46,275 bases of DNA, taken from positions 1 through 46,275 of the forward strand of contig NTKF01000007.1 of assembly GCA_002457295.1 (NCBI GenBank), given 5' to 3'. The position numbers were made by a program, and so were the translations under genes. Under the pieces are notes generated by a model. That model was not told the origin of the DNA. It ran no database searches and was given only the letters and a program-made list of their open reading frames with translations. How positions within the stretch are numbered: the first letter of the stretch is position 1; each line of letters opens with the position of its first letter. Source of the DNA: Flavobacteriales bacterium MED-G22 (GTDB taxonomy: Bacteria; Bacteroidota; Bacteroidia; Flavobacteriales; Flavobacteriaceae). Positions 25,915 to 35,114 of this stretch are shown here, piece by piece.

Positions 25915-26415
25915 TTATTTTAGGTTAGCCTCTTTCAGGAGTTGCCCAACTAATTTTAATTGTTGGTCTTTATCATCCAATTCTTTCTCAACCACTTTCT
26001 CAGCAATATCCATTGCTATGTTGGCTACTTGATTTTTAAGCACATTAATTGCTGCACGTTTCTCATTTTCGATGGCCTCTTGAGCTTGCGTAAGAATCTT
26101 TTCTGCCTCAAGGTTAGCCTCTTTTTTAGCTTGGTCAATCATTTCAGTACTGGCCTTGCGAGCCTCTTTCAGCATAGCTTCTCGCTCAGCACGTGCTTCT
26201 TTGAATACCTTTTGATTGTCTTCTTTCAATGCTTCGATTTCCTTTCGTGCTGCATCGGCAGCATGCAAAGCATCTTTAATTGACGTTTCCCTTTCATTGA
26301 CTGCGTCTAAGATGGGTTTCCACGCATACTTTTTGAGAAGAAATATCAGCCCCACAAAAATGAGTAGTTGCCAAAAAAACAACCCAAATGAAAACTCACT
26401 AATTAATTTTTCCAT
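25915..26415 (-). CDS. atpF: ATP synthase F0 subunit b
   Basis: A 166-residue peripheral-stalk subunit with one N-terminal membrane helix (about 8-27, 'FGLFFWQLLIFVGLIFLL') and the 'KKYAWKPILDAVNERE' junction. A long charged dimerising coiled coil follows to about 150. Order and neighbours (atpE upstream, atpH downstream) confirm it. Confidence 0.95.
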   Translation of the reverse strand: MEKLISEFSFGLFFWQLLIFVGLIFLLKKYAWKPILDAVNERETSIKDALHAADAARKEIEALKEDNQKVFKEARAEREAMLKEARKASTEMIDQAKKEANLEAEKILTQAQEAIENEKRAAINVLKNQVANIAMDIAEKVVEKELDDKDQQLKLVGQLLKEANLK

Positions 26416-26470
26416 GGTTAATGCGTCTTAAAAAGTTAATTTGTTCTTATCTATAAGAATAAGAAAAGGG

Positions 26471-26677
<207 letters not shown>

Positions 26678-26696
26678 TTAAAATTAAACATTCGTT

Positions 26697-27782
26697 TTAA
26701 TGATCTTCATGATCGTGTTCTTCTACAGCAAAGCCAAAATACAACGCTGACAAAACTGTAAATATGTAGGCTTGCAACAAAGCCACTAAAATTTCTATGA
26801 TTGAGATTGAAAAAGCCAACACAAACGAAAGGCTAGATCCAATCCAATTTTTAAAAATGAATATTAGAGCTACTAAACTCATTAGCACAATATGTCCGGC
26901 TGAAATATTTGCATAAAGCCGAATCATTAGTGAAAAGGGTTTAATAAAAACGCCCAATAATTCTATTGGAGCCAATGCAAATTTCATTATGGTGGGGACG
27001 CCTGGCATCCAAAAAATGTGCTTCCAATACTCTTTTTTTGCTGTGACGTTAGTGATGACAAAGGTGATCAGTGCTAAGCAAAAAGTTATGGCAATGTTTC
27101 CGGTAACATTTATTCCTAACGGTGTGAGTCCAAAAAGATTCAAAAACCAAATAAAGAAAAAAAGCGTTAATAAATAGCTCATGTATTTTTTATAATGTTT
27201 TTCTCCTATGTTAGGAATTGCTATTTCATCTCGAACATAAAGTACTATAGGTTCAAAGAAGCGCCCTATCCCCTGCGCAACAAGACCGTTTTTTCTGTAG
27301 GAGCTTGCTAGGCCTTTAAAAAGGAAAAACATTAATAGTGCTGTGACGATAATACTCACTACGCTTTTTGTAATCGAAAAATCTAATGGCGTTTCATTGG
27401 TGGCATGCTGGTTTTCGTCATAAGCAATTGTTCCTTCAGCATCAGTCTTGTATATTTTGCCATGCTCAAGAGTATAGTATTGGTCTCCCACTTGGGCAAC
27501 CGTTTCGCCATGATGAAAAGCAGAAGATGAAAATATCTTTAGGCCGTCGTCCCAAAGAATTACTGGGAGTGGAAATCCTATATGAATTTTCTTTCCTGAA
27601 GCTTCATCGGTATAACTTAATAAATTGAAATCATGCGAATCTAAAAGGTGGTGCATGATGTAGGCTCTGATATCTGACTTTAAATCTCCCTTACTTTCTT
27701 CTTTTGTCTCTGCTAAGCCAGCAGTAACATTTAGTGGTAGAAAGAATAAAAATAAAATAAGTTTAATGTGCCTAATTGCCAT
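26697..27782 (-). CDS. atpB: ATP synthase F0 subunit a
   Basis: A 361-residue proton-channel subunit. The essential Arg288 lies in MIRLYANISAGH. Later helices match the a-subunit core. The first 140 residues are an extension: a signal-like hydrophobic start (7-24) and a hydrophilic, probably periplasmic, region, as in other Bacteroidota AtpB. The C-terminal tail is EEHDHEDH. It is the first gene of atpBEFHAG; a perfect -7 box lies 34 bases upstream. Confidence 0.95.
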   Translation of the reverse strand: MAIRHIKLILFLFFLPLNVTAGLAETKEESKGDLKSDIRAYIMHHLLDSHDFNLLSYTDEASGKKIHIGFPLPVILWDDGLKIFSSSAFHHGETVAQVGDQYYTLEHGKIYKTDAEGTIAYDENQHATNETPLDFSITKSVVSIIVTALLMFFLFKGLASSYRKNGLVAQGIGRFFEPIVLYVRDEIAIPNIGEKHYKKYMSYLLTLFFFIWFLNLFGLTPLGINVTGNIAITFCLALITFVITNVTAKKEYWKHIFWMPGVPTIMKFALAPIELLGVFIKPFSLMIRLYANISAGHIVLMSLVALIFIFKNWIGSSLSFVLAFSISIIEILVALLQAYIFTVLSALYFGFAVEEHDHEDH

Positions 27783-27816
27783 AAAAATGGTATTCTGAAC
27801 TTTTTTATAAGCGCTG

Positions 27817-27824
27817 CAAATGTA
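27817..27824 (-). promoter_or_regulatory. Putative -7 element of the atpBEFHAG operon
   Basis: TACATTTG on the minus strand matches TAnnTTTG perfectly, 34 bases upstream of atpB in the 126-base gap after the AtpI-like gene. No clear -33 TTG was seen, so it may be weak or regulated. Confidence 0.5.
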
Positions 27825-27908
27825 GTGTATTAGTAGAAATTAAGAAATTGTTTTTACCCTTTTTTATTTATTTATTTTATGGTTGTTTTCTTTCCATTTT
27901 GAATCTTT

Positions 27909-28307
27909 CTACCTCTTTTCTTTTTCTATTTTCAGTGCTTGGGTGTTAAAACGTGCAAAAGCAAAAATTTCCATTATTAAAGCAAGGAAAAAAGGAATCA
28001 TAAAAGTGGTTTTGCTGAGTTCAGAAAAGCTTAAATCATTTTGTCTTTTTGCAAAAATGAAAAAAACGAGCATCACGACTTTAAACAAAATACTCAACAA
28101 ATAAATAGACAAGGCTCCTTTCTTCTGAATAAAAATAGCCCTAAAAAGGCCAACAATAGGAAAAGCAGCTAAAATGAAGTTGAGGGAATAAAGAATGAAT
28201 AAAAGGGTCAATGCCACTTCACCAAAATAATAATGGCCAAAAAAAGCTGCCAGCATGACAATAAAAAGAGGGAACAAATAAGGAAAGATTAACCGAGCAG
28301 AATTCAC
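27909..28307 (-). CDS. AtpI-like / DUF6168-like membrane protein
   Basis: A 132-residue protein with four hydrophobic segments (about 7-27, 30-50, 65-85 and 98-118) and a basic tail (KIEKEKR). In Flavobacteriia a small four-helix membrane protein regularly sits between AtpZ and AtpB, and this fits that slot. It may play the assembly or Mg-transport role ascribed to AtpI elsewhere, by position only. The ATG overlaps the atpZ stop by 4 bases. Confidence 0.6.
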   Translation of the reverse strand: MNSARLIFPYLFPLFIVMLAAFFGHYYFGEVALTLLFILYSLNFILAAFPIVGLFRAIFIQKKGALSIYLLSILFKVVMLVFFIFAKRQNDLSFSELSKTTFMIPFFLALIMEIFAFARFNTQALKIEKEKR

Positions 28308-28507
28308 TTTATGTTTTTAGTTTGTTTTATTATGAGATATAAAATAAAACACATGGCAAGACAAACAGAGAGAAGAGTAAAGGTGTTTTGGTCTTCATTG
28401 TGTTTTCCGTCAAGCCATTGTCCCAACTCAATAAAAAGGAACATGATTATGGCGATCTGAAAGACAAGACCGGAAAAAATCAACCAGCGATTAGGCTGTT
28501 TTTTCAC
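28304..28507 (-). CDS. AtpZ/AtpI family protein
   Basis: A 67-residue protein with two membrane helices (about 8-28 and 42-61), the 'GQWLD' turn typical of AtpZ, and a basic C-terminus. AtpZ-type proteins assist F0F1 assembly or function. It overlaps the bactofilin gene by 17 bases and the AtpI-like gene by 4. Confidence 0.8.
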   Translation of the reverse strand: MKKQPNRWLIFSGLVFQIAIIMFLFIELGQWLDGKHNEDQNTFTLLSVCLAMCFILYLIIKQTKNIK

Positions 28508-28877
28508 TACTGTCGTATAAAGATTTTATTTTGTCTGAATTGTTTACCATCGTGCAGGTTGCATTGAACGTGGCCCCAGAGGCTACAATAAGTTTCCCAA
28601 TGGTTACTTCTCCAGACACCTCGCTTTCTGATTTGAGGCTCAGTGTTTCTTGTGCATTGATTTTCCCCTTGAATTTCCCTTCAATTTCTGCATACATACA
28701 AAGAATATTGCCTTTTACGGAAGCTCCTTTGCCTACAATAATTTTGCCTTTTGTTTCAATATTTCCATCCATTGTACCATCGATTCGAATATCCGAATTC
28801 GTTTTGAGATTCCCTTTAATACTAGTTGACTTTTCAATGCGGCTGTAGACACTATTCACTTCATGTGTTTTCATCAT
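28491..28877 (-). CDS. Bactofilin (polymer-forming cytoskeletal protein)
   Basis: A 128-residue bactofilin with a disordered, Ser/Lys-rich N-terminus and the right-handed beta-helix repeat: 'IRIDGTMDGNIETKGKIIVG', 'KGNILCMYAEIEGKFKGKIN', 'LKSESEVSGEVTIGKLIVA'. Bactofilins form filaments under the membrane that guide envelope or motility machinery. The ATG overlaps the sprE stop (ATGA, 28874-28877) and its end overlaps atpZ by 17 bases, so the three are translationally linked. Confidence 0.9.
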   Translation of the reverse strand: MMKTHEVNSVYSRIEKSTSIKGNLKTNSDIRIDGTMDGNIETKGKIIVGKGASVKGNILCMYAEIEGKFKGKINAQETLSLKSESEVSGEVTIGKLIVASGATFNATCTMVNNSDKIKSLYDSSEKTA

Positions 28878-31330
28878 AGATTGTTTTTCCAGGTTTTGTT
28901 TTTTTGGTAGTCTCGATAGGTTGCACTCAAAGCTACAAAATAATTTCTTTCCCTTAGGGTAACTGTTTTCTCATCTGTCGAGTCAAGCCAGTCTTCAATC
29001 TCATTGGGGTCGAGGATACCATGAACAACGATAAATGTAGTGATTTCGTCATAAGTGTCTATACTCACAGACCATTTTTTTGGGCTTTCTTGTAACGCAT
29101 CCTTGAGCGTCTTTTCGAGAAGTTGGATTTGACCTTTTTGCTTGTTTTGAAAAGGGAAAATCCACTTATAGTTTTTATAAATAGGTCCTCTATCACTAAG
29201 GTTTTGTGTTGCCTTTATTTCTGCCAATAGCCTTTTGGCATGTTCGCCAACCTCAAGAGTGCCATAAACATTGGCCACTTCTTCTAGTTCTTTTTTCCAT
29301 GCTTCTATGCCTTGAAGACGACCAATGGTGTTGGCTTTTAGCAAAGCTACTCTAGGCGCTGCTGATGAACCGCTCAACATAACCTCCATGATTGCAATGG
29401 ACTCAAGTAGTTCTGTAAATTGTTGCGCTTCAAAAAGTGCATAGACCTTTTCATATAGCCGTTCTGGTGTTTGAAGCTCACTTTCGTCATAATTTTCTGG
29501 GTCTAATAAAAATTTTGCGTAGGGTGATTCTGGATAATTTAGGGTGAGTTGTTCTTTATATGCATTCGCATTCTCTTGGTCCACTTTCTCATTTAATTTA
29601 AACAAATGGTATAGTGCTTCTTGGCGCTTTAAGTCTTCTGGTTTTCGCTTTAGAAAAGTTTGTAAATGTTGATTCGCCATTTTAATTTCATCAAATTTTT
29701 CTTTATAAATCAAGCCCAATTGGAGATACGCATTTCTGTTGACTTTTCTAACACTATCTATGAGGGCCTCACTTTTAGGAACTTTTGCGGCCATTGCCTC
29801 AGGGGTGATGATTTCGATTGGATTTACTTGCTGTTCTTCTCCTTCAGTTTGAGTTTCAATAAGAATTGCCTTTAAATCTGTGGCAGTCCTCCAATTATCC
29901 ACATTGGGGCGGGTTCCCCATCGGGCCAAGAAGTCTTGCTTACCTTGTATTACTAAATTAGGGTTATAAAAATAAAAGGCTTGTTTTTCTCTTTTTAGAA
30001 ACCCCGTTTTTGAAGATTGTGTTTGCTTTTGAGCTGCTCTAAATTGCTCTTTCTTTTTTTGTTCTAAAAGCGAATCAAAATAAACGATTTGTTCTTGTTC
30101 TGAAAGGGCTACCAACCTCAAAAGGCTATCCGTTTGTTTTTTTTGAGATTCAAACAATAACACTTCTGAAAGGTTATCTCTTCTTCTAACGAGTCTTTTA
30201 GCCTGTAGGCTTTTTTGATCGTAGAGCGGGATAATGCTGTCCAAATAAGCACCTGCTGCAACATAGGCTCCTTCATCAAACATATAATCGGCCAAATCTG
30301 TATAATTGGCAATTTTGGTGTAAGTATCAATTTGAGGTGACCGTAATGATTCATTGTAATAATTAATCGCCATAGAATGCATACCCCTTTTTAGATGATA
30401 TTGCCCCAAGCCTCTATAAATAGAATGTAGATAGGCTTCATTTTCATAATTATCCAACATTTTTAATAGGTTGTCTACCACCTCCGTTGAATCCTTAGAA
30501 TAAAGCTCGCTCCTAATTTTTGCATTGACAAATAAATTTCTGGGGGCTTTCCGTTTTAAATCAATCACTTCAGAATATGCCCATTGTGCGGAATCTAAAA
30601 TGCTTTTCTCTTCAAAAAGTTGAGCAACTAAAAAAAGATAGCGAGCACGTTGTTTTTTTTGCCTATCAGAGAGAGCTGCTCTTTTGATATAATAAAGAGC
30701 CGAATCTATTTCCTTTAAATTTAGATATGCTTCTCCCACAGTGGCATTGGCGAGAGCATAAAACTTATTTTTTGAAGGCAAATCTAGAGCTAGACTTCTC
30801 AAGTTTTGAATAGCTAGTGCGTTGTTGTTTAACCTAATATTGGTTCGCTCTCTCCAAACTCGTCCTTCGATAAAAGTTTTATAATCTGCTTCGCTTTCTA
30901 ATAAGTAATTAAAGGCTTCCAAAGCGGGGAAAAATCGACGGTCAAAATAGCGCGCTTTTCCTAACAGTAAATATGCTTCATCAATCTTTCTATTGCGTTG
31001 CTTCCCTTTTATATTCATTGAGTGCTTTTGGATGGATTTTACCGCTTTTTCTTCCGCTCTTGTAAATCCAGGAACAATGGTTGGAAGATTGACATCCTCT
31101 CCCAAAAGACTAATTGGCTCTACTGGAAGTAGTTCAAAAAAATTATCCTCATGAGCTTGCTTCAAGATTTGACTGCCCACCTCAAATGCTTCTTTGCCAT
31201 TAAATAACACATTGTATTTTGTTGTTAGCGTGTGATATTCCCTTCGAAAAAAGCCATCTTTAGAAGTGGAACATGCAGAGCACATCAATCCTACTATAAT
31301 CAGATTTTTAAACTGGTGCCTTCTTAACAT
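28874..31330 (-). CDS. sprE: Gliding/T9SS lipoprotein SprE (PorW homologue)
   Basis: An 818-residue lipoprotein (CSAC, Cys20) built largely of TPR-like helices. The opening 'FFRREYHTLTTKYNVLFNGK' and 'EVGSQILKQAHEDNFFELLP' is the SprE/PorW signature. F. johnsoniae SprE is of similar size and is needed for gliding and type IX secretion; PorW links the trans-envelope complex in Porphyromonas. Starts at ATG 31330; divergent from the PaaE-like gene. Confidence 0.92.
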   Translation of the reverse strand: MLRRHQFKNLIIVGLMCSACSTSKDGFFRREYHTLTTKYNVLFNGKEAFEVGSQILKQAHEDNFFELLPVEPISLLGEDVNLPTIVPGFTRAEEKAVKSIQKHSMNIKGKQRNRKIDEAYLLLGKARYFDRRFFPALEAFNYLLESEADYKTFIEGRVWRERTNIRLNNNALAIQNLRSLALDLPSKNKFYALANATVGEAYLNLKEIDSALYYIKRAALSDRQKKQRARYLFLVAQLFEEKSILDSAQWAYSEVIDLKRKAPRNLFVNAKIRSELYSKDSTEVVDNLLKMLDNYENEAYLHSIYRGLGQYHLKRGMHSMAINYYNESLRSPQIDTYTKIANYTDLADYMFDEGAYVAAGAYLDSIIPLYDQKSLQAKRLVRRRDNLSEVLLFESQKKQTDSLLRLVALSEQEQIVYFDSLLEQKKKEQFRAAQKQTQSSKTGFLKREKQAFYFYNPNLVIQGKQDFLARWGTRPNVDNWRTATDLKAILIETQTEGEEQQVNPIEIITPEAMAAKVPKSEALIDSVRKVNRNAYLQLGLIYKEKFDEIKMANQHLQTFLKRKPEDLKRQEALYHLFKLNEKVDQENANAYKEQLTLNYPESPYAKFLLDPENYDESELQTPERLYEKVYALFEAQQFTELLESIAIMEVMLSGSSAAPRVALLKANTIGRLQGIEAWKKELEEVANVYGTLEVGEHAKRLLAEIKATQNLSDRGPIYKNYKWIFPFQNKQKGQIQLLEKTLKDALQESPKKWSVSIDTYDEITTFIVVHGILDPNEIEDWLDSTDEKTVTLRERNYFVALSATYRDYQKNKTWKNNL

Positions 31331-31426
31331 GCAGAGCTGTTTAACATATAAACTTACAAACCATGAATTTAGTATATCGTAGGCAATTTCTTTAGCGCCC
31401 CAGATTTTTTAATTCTGTAACTTTAA

Positions 31427-31434
31427 TACCTTTG
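31427..31434 (+). promoter_or_regulatory. Putative -7 element of the PaaE-like gene
   Basis: TACCTTTG is a perfect TAnnTTTG match, 12 bases upstream of the ATG at 31447. It supports starting at 31447 rather than at the TTG at 31432, which lies inside the box. Confidence 0.55.
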
Positions 31435-31446
31435 CTTCAAAAAGCT

Positions 31447-32484
31447 ATGTCAAATATGCATGATCTTGTTGTGGGCAGCATTGAAAAAAACACAGAAGAA
31501 GCTGTATTAGTCTCTCTGGATGTTCCCGAAGAACTGAAGACCGATTTCGAATTTAAAGCGGGTCAATACATTACTGTTGAAAGTGTTATTGGTGGGGAAA
31601 AAACACGCCGTTCTTATTCTCTTTGTGCAGCACCTTATGAAAACCGTTTGCAAGTAGGAATCAAAAAAGTGGTCAATGGCGTTTTCTCAAACTATGCATT
31701 TTCTTCACTAAAAGTAGGCCAATCTTTAAAAATCAACACCCCTGAGGGTAGATTTATTTATGACCCTCAATCCTCCCCGAGTGCAATTGCCGCTTTTGCG
31801 GCAGGCAGTGGAATTACACCAATAATGTCTATTCTAAAAACCCATTTGAATGCCGATCCAGAGAATCAATTTAATTTAGTTTATGGCAATAAAAGTCCCA
31901 AACAAACTATGTTTTATGAGGAACTTCTGGCCTTACAACAAAAATTTTCTTCTCAGTTAAAGATTGTTTGGGTTTTCAGTCAGGCCAACGTCGAAGAGGC
32001 TTTATTTGGAAGAATTGATAAGGCTATCGTTCAATATTATCAAAAACAATTTAGTGAGGATATTTCCTCTTTTTATTTGTGTGGCCCTGAAGGTATGATT
32101 GACGCCGTTACTGTCGCTCTGGAATCCAATGGAATAGCCTCTGACAAGATTTTTTCTGAATTATTCTTCTCCACATCTGAAAATAGTGTTAGTGCAACCT
32201 CTGAAGATGTGGCCGTTACTGTAACGGTAGACGATGTATCTAAGACCATTTCTTCAAAACAAAATGTAACTCTTCTAGATGCAGCACTAAATGCAAAACT
32301 AGACGTGCCCTATTCGTGTCAAGGTGGTGTTTGCAGTAGCTGTATTGCTCGTATAAAAACCGGTAAGGCAACAATGCAAACAAATCAAATTCTCACAGAT
32401 AGTGAAGTTGAAGAAGGGTTGATCCTCACCTGCCAAGCACTGCCTCAAAGCGATCAAATTACAGTTGACTATGACGATGTTTAA
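31447..32484 (+). CDS. PaaE-like ferredoxin:NAD(P)H oxidoreductase
   Basis: A 345-residue three-domain electron-transfer enzyme: FAD domain with RRSYSL (54-59), NAD(P)H domain opening with AAGSGITP (118-125), and a C-terminal plant-type [2Fe-2S] domain with Cys291, Cys296, Cys299 and Cys329. This is the PaaE / phenylacetyl-CoA epoxidase reductase layout, but no paaABCD genes are in the window, so its partner oxygenase or desaturase is unknown. The frame can open at a TTG at 31432, but ATG 31447 is preferred. Confidence 0.88.
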   Translation: MSNMHDLVVGSIEKNTEEAVLVSLDVPEELKTDFEFKAGQYITVESVIGGEKTRRSYSLCAAPYENRLQVGIKKVVNGVFSNYAFSSLKVGQSLKINTPEGRFIYDPQSSPSAIAAFAAGSGITPIMSILKTHLNADPENQFNLVYGNKSPKQTMFYEELLALQQKFSSQLKIVWVFSQANVEEALFGRIDKAIVQYYQKQFSEDISSFYLCGPEGMIDAVTVALESNGIASDKIFSELFFSTSENSVSATSEDVAVTVTVDDVSKTISSKQNVTLLDAALNAKLDVPYSCQGGVCSSCIARIKTGKATMQTNQILTDSEVEEGLILTCQALPQSDQITVDYDDV

Positions 32485-33521
32485 GTCTCTTTTGAAGTAA
32501 GTACCCAGAGCACTTTCTCAATTATTTCTTTTGGAGCAATACTTCTAAAAGCCTCTTCATATCCTTGAGGAATTTTATTTCCATAAATTGAAGTGGGTAT
32601 TTTAGGATATCGATTACGGTTTAGAGTTATCTGATTTTCATCTGGTTGATTAAACGGTTTAAATCCAGCATAGGGGTGTGTCATCCCCCAAAGAGTGATT
32701 ACAGGTATATTGTAATTGGCCGCAATATGTCCGTTCGCTGAATCCATGGAAAGCATTGCGTCTAGATGGGCGATCAGTTTAAGTTGCCTATTAAAAGAAA
32801 GATTGGTTATAGAATGTGCGTTTTTATAAGCTGCTGCCCACAGCATTAATTGTTTTTCTTCTTCAATCCCTCCTCCCAATAAAAAAACGTCATGCTCTTG
32901 CTGGAGATAAGAAACTACCTTCTGCATTAAATCCAATGGATAACGTTTTCCCAGATGCGCTGCAAACGGAGCAATACCTATCCATTTTCTTTTTTCAACT
33001 TTAAAACCTTCAATTATTGCCTTTGATTTTTTAGCCAGTCGTTTTGGAAACTGATGCTGACTTAGGTCAATAGGATAACCTAAATTATTAAATACTTGGG
33101 CATAGAAATTATGAACTGATCCTAATGGTTTTATGTCTTTTTTTTCAGTATTGATTAACTCTTTTCTTCCTCTTCTATTTTTATTTAAGTGTTTTACCTT
33201 GATCCCAAAACAGATAAAAAACAAGCTCAAGACACGAGATCTTAATACATAATGCAGATCGGCTACTGCCATAATGTGCTGCTTTTTTAATGCAAAGAAC
33301 AGTTTCCAAAGCCCCACAAGCCCTTTGTGTTTCTTTGGATCAAAAGGAAAGAACTCTACTGCATTGAACTCATCAAAAAGCGGCTGCATTTTTGCTCGGC
33401 TTAAAAGAGTTATTTTGACATCAGGATACGTTTTAAACACCTCGCGGAGAACAGGTACTAGCATGGCAACGTCACCTAGGGCTGAAAGACGCAACACTAA
33501 AATATGTTCCTGCTGACTCAA
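32481..33521 (-). CDS. Glycosyltransferase family 9 (heptosyltransferase-like)
   Basis: A 346-residue GT-B enzyme resembling LPS heptosyltransferases. The N-terminus 'ILVLRLSALGDVAMLVPVLR' is the GT9 signature, and the C-terminal half has 'MDSANGHIAANYNIPVITLWGMTHP' for the donor site. It is third in a run with DUF6427 and DUF4254, starting with a 4-base ATGA overlap. Its stop shares a TTAA with that of the PaaE-like gene. Confidence 0.88.
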   Translation of the reverse strand: MSQQEHILVLRLSALGDVAMLVPVLREVFKTYPDVKITLLSRAKMQPLFDEFNAVEFFPFDPKKHKGLVGLWKLFFALKKQHIMAVADLHYVLRSRVLSLFFICFGIKVKHLNKNRRGRKELINTEKKDIKPLGSVHNFYAQVFNNLGYPIDLSQHQFPKRLAKKSKAIIEGFKVEKRKWIGIAPFAAHLGKRYPLDLMQKVVSYLQQEHDVFLLGGGIEEEKQLMLWAAAYKNAHSITNLSFNRQLKLIAHLDAMLSMDSANGHIAANYNIPVITLWGMTHPYAGFKPFNQPDENQITLNRNRYPKIPTSIYGNKIPQGYEEAFRSIAPKEIIEKVLWVLTSKET

Positions 33522-34156
33522 TTTTTTTTCGTTTTATCTGAGTCATAAAGTACTGGATTCAGATTTTCATCATTATACATCTTCATTTGTTTGTAAACTT
33601 TCATAAATTTTTTTCCAGCACTAAGATCAAGAAGTAATTGATCAATCGCATTGGATAAGTCTTCTTGCTGGGCTAAAAGAATTTGATTTTTTGCTTGGCA
33701 TTGGTCAACATGAGATTTGGTGACACCTGTTCTCATGATTTGCTCTTGCATATGATAAATCTTTAAAACCAAAATGGAGAGGCGGTCAATTGCCCAAGCA
33801 GGACTCTCTGTGTTGTGTGAAGCCCCTTCAAGAGGGCTAACTTTTTCAAAAAGACTGAAAAAATATTGATCTAGCTCTTCTACTAAGTCTGTTCTGGCTT
33901 GATTTGAAGCATCTATCTTTCGCTTTAAATGCATTCCTTCTTTGGGATCAATCTTTGGGTCTCTTATTAAATCCTCATAATGCCATTGAACTGTATCAAT
34001 CCAATTTTTTTTATACAACAATGCTTCCATACTTCCCTTTTCGTAGGGATTATTTAACAGCTGTTCTGTGGTGTCTAAATAATGATATTTTGTCACCGCT
34101 TCCTCAAAAATGGTTATTGCTTTTTGGCTTAACTTAGTTATTTCTTCTATTTTCAT
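33518..34156 (-). CDS. DUF4254 protein
   Basis: A 212-residue helical cytoplasmic protein. Family marks are 'EQLLNNPYEKGSMEALLYKKNWIDTVQWHYEDLIRDP', 'LKRKIDASNQARTDLVEELD' and 'TESPAWAIDRLSILVLKIYHM'. DUF4254 occurs in Bacteroidota next to glycosyltransferases; its function is unknown. It overlaps its upstream and downstream neighbours by 4 bases each, so is probably part of one coupled unit with the GT9. Confidence 0.85.
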   Translation of the reverse strand: MKIEEITKLSQKAITIFEEAVTKYHYLDTTEQLLNNPYEKGSMEALLYKKNWIDTVQWHYEDLIRDPKIDPKEGMHLKRKIDASNQARTDLVEELDQYFFSLFEKVSPLEGASHNTESPAWAIDRLSILVLKIYHMQEQIMRTGVTKSHVDQCQAKNQILLAQQEDLSNAIDQLLLDLSAGKKFMKVYKQMKMYNDENLNPVLYDSDKTKKN

Positions 34157-35073
34157 AATACGAAAATTCTGATTAAGACTCCTACCGTAAAAATAGACCC
34201 TAGGAGAAGATTTACAGTACGGTTTGAGTCAATATTCTTAAAAATGTTACTCATCATTAAGACAATTGGAAAAATGGTCCACTCCCATCGGCCATATGAA
34301 GCATTGGTGTAAATAAAGCTAAAAATTAAAGAGCTCAATAACCAAATGGCTAAGCCAAAATTAATTCGAACAATCGCTTTTTGTTTTTTTGAAAAGCTGA
34401 CTTTACTGTGAATGAATAGACCTACCAAAATTAATAGTAGCCAGCCATAATCTTTTATAGAGCTATTCTCGAAATCCCAAGGGTCGTATTGCCAATTTAG
34501 AAAAGGAATCATTGTCTCAAGATTCCAATAAATTAGAATTGAATAGAAAAAAAGGGGGATTAATACTATTGGGAGCAATAAGGCAAGAATCATTTTAAAT
34601 TTGGTCAATCTATTTGCTGAAAAAAAGAATAAAAGAGGTAAGAAAAAAATTATTTGTGCCGTATTGTATATTGATAGTAAAGTGACTAAAACGCTTATAT
34701 TAAACATTCTTTTCAGATCTTCTTCGTCTCTTTTTGGGGTCTGCACTAATCCATCAAAAATCAAAAAGAATACACCCACTTGAATCACTAAGTCAATCGC
34801 TATTGTTTCAAATGGATAGACCAATAAAGCCGTGCTAAGAGTTACAAAATGGAATCCTTTAAAATAAAATACTATCCTTTTGGATTCAAGCCATATCAGT
34901 TCATAACAAAACAGCATACAGACAACCCATAATAATAAAGGGGTCAAGAAAACACTTGAAAACGGTATTTCTCTGTTTTCCATAGAGAAAATCGAGAACA
35001 AGACAATTGCATTTAGAAATCCCCCTAGAAGAAGTGAAAAGGGAGTTATTTTCCTAAATTGGTTTGCAAACAT
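34153..35073 (-). CDS. DUF6427 membrane protein
   Basis: A 306-residue polytopic protein with about nine hydrophobic segments and no catalytic motif I recognise. Its place next to DUF6341 and purD is typical for DUF6427 in Flavobacteriia. It heads the DUF6427-DUF4254-GT9 run and lies divergently from DUF6341, whose promoter region overlaps its start. Confidence 0.75.
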   Translation of the reverse strand: MFANQFRKITPFSLLLGGFLNAIVLFSIFSMENREIPFSSVFLTPLLLWVVCMLFCYELIWLESKRIVFYFKGFHFVTLSTALLVYPFETIAIDLVIQVGVFFLIFDGLVQTPKRDEEDLKRMFNISVLVTLLSIYNTAQIIFFLPLLFFFSANRLTKFKMILALLLPIVLIPLFFYSILIYWNLETMIPFLNWQYDPWDFENSSIKDYGWLLLILVGLFIHSKVSFSKKQKAIVRINFGLAIWLLSSLIFSFIYTNASYGRWEWTIFPIVLMMSNIFKNIDSNRTVNLLLGSIFTVGVLIRIFVL

Positions 35074-35094
35074 TTTTTGATTGTAGTAATTTTG
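35063..35094 (+). promoter_or_regulatory. DUF6341 gene promoter
   Basis: TTTG (35063-35066), a 20-nt spacer and TAATTTTG (35087-35094) give a perfect match to the Bacteroidota promoter consensus, 20 bases upstream of the ATG at 35115. Its upstream half overlaps the first codons of the divergent DUF6427 gene (start 35073). Confidence 0.78.
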
Positions 35095-35114
35095 AATTCT
35101 AAAGAAATTGAATT

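Noticed and set aside
29895..29903. DnaA-box-like TTATCCACA
   Set aside because: A single match inside sprE coding sequence. There is no cluster or AT-rich unwinding region, so it is not an origin.
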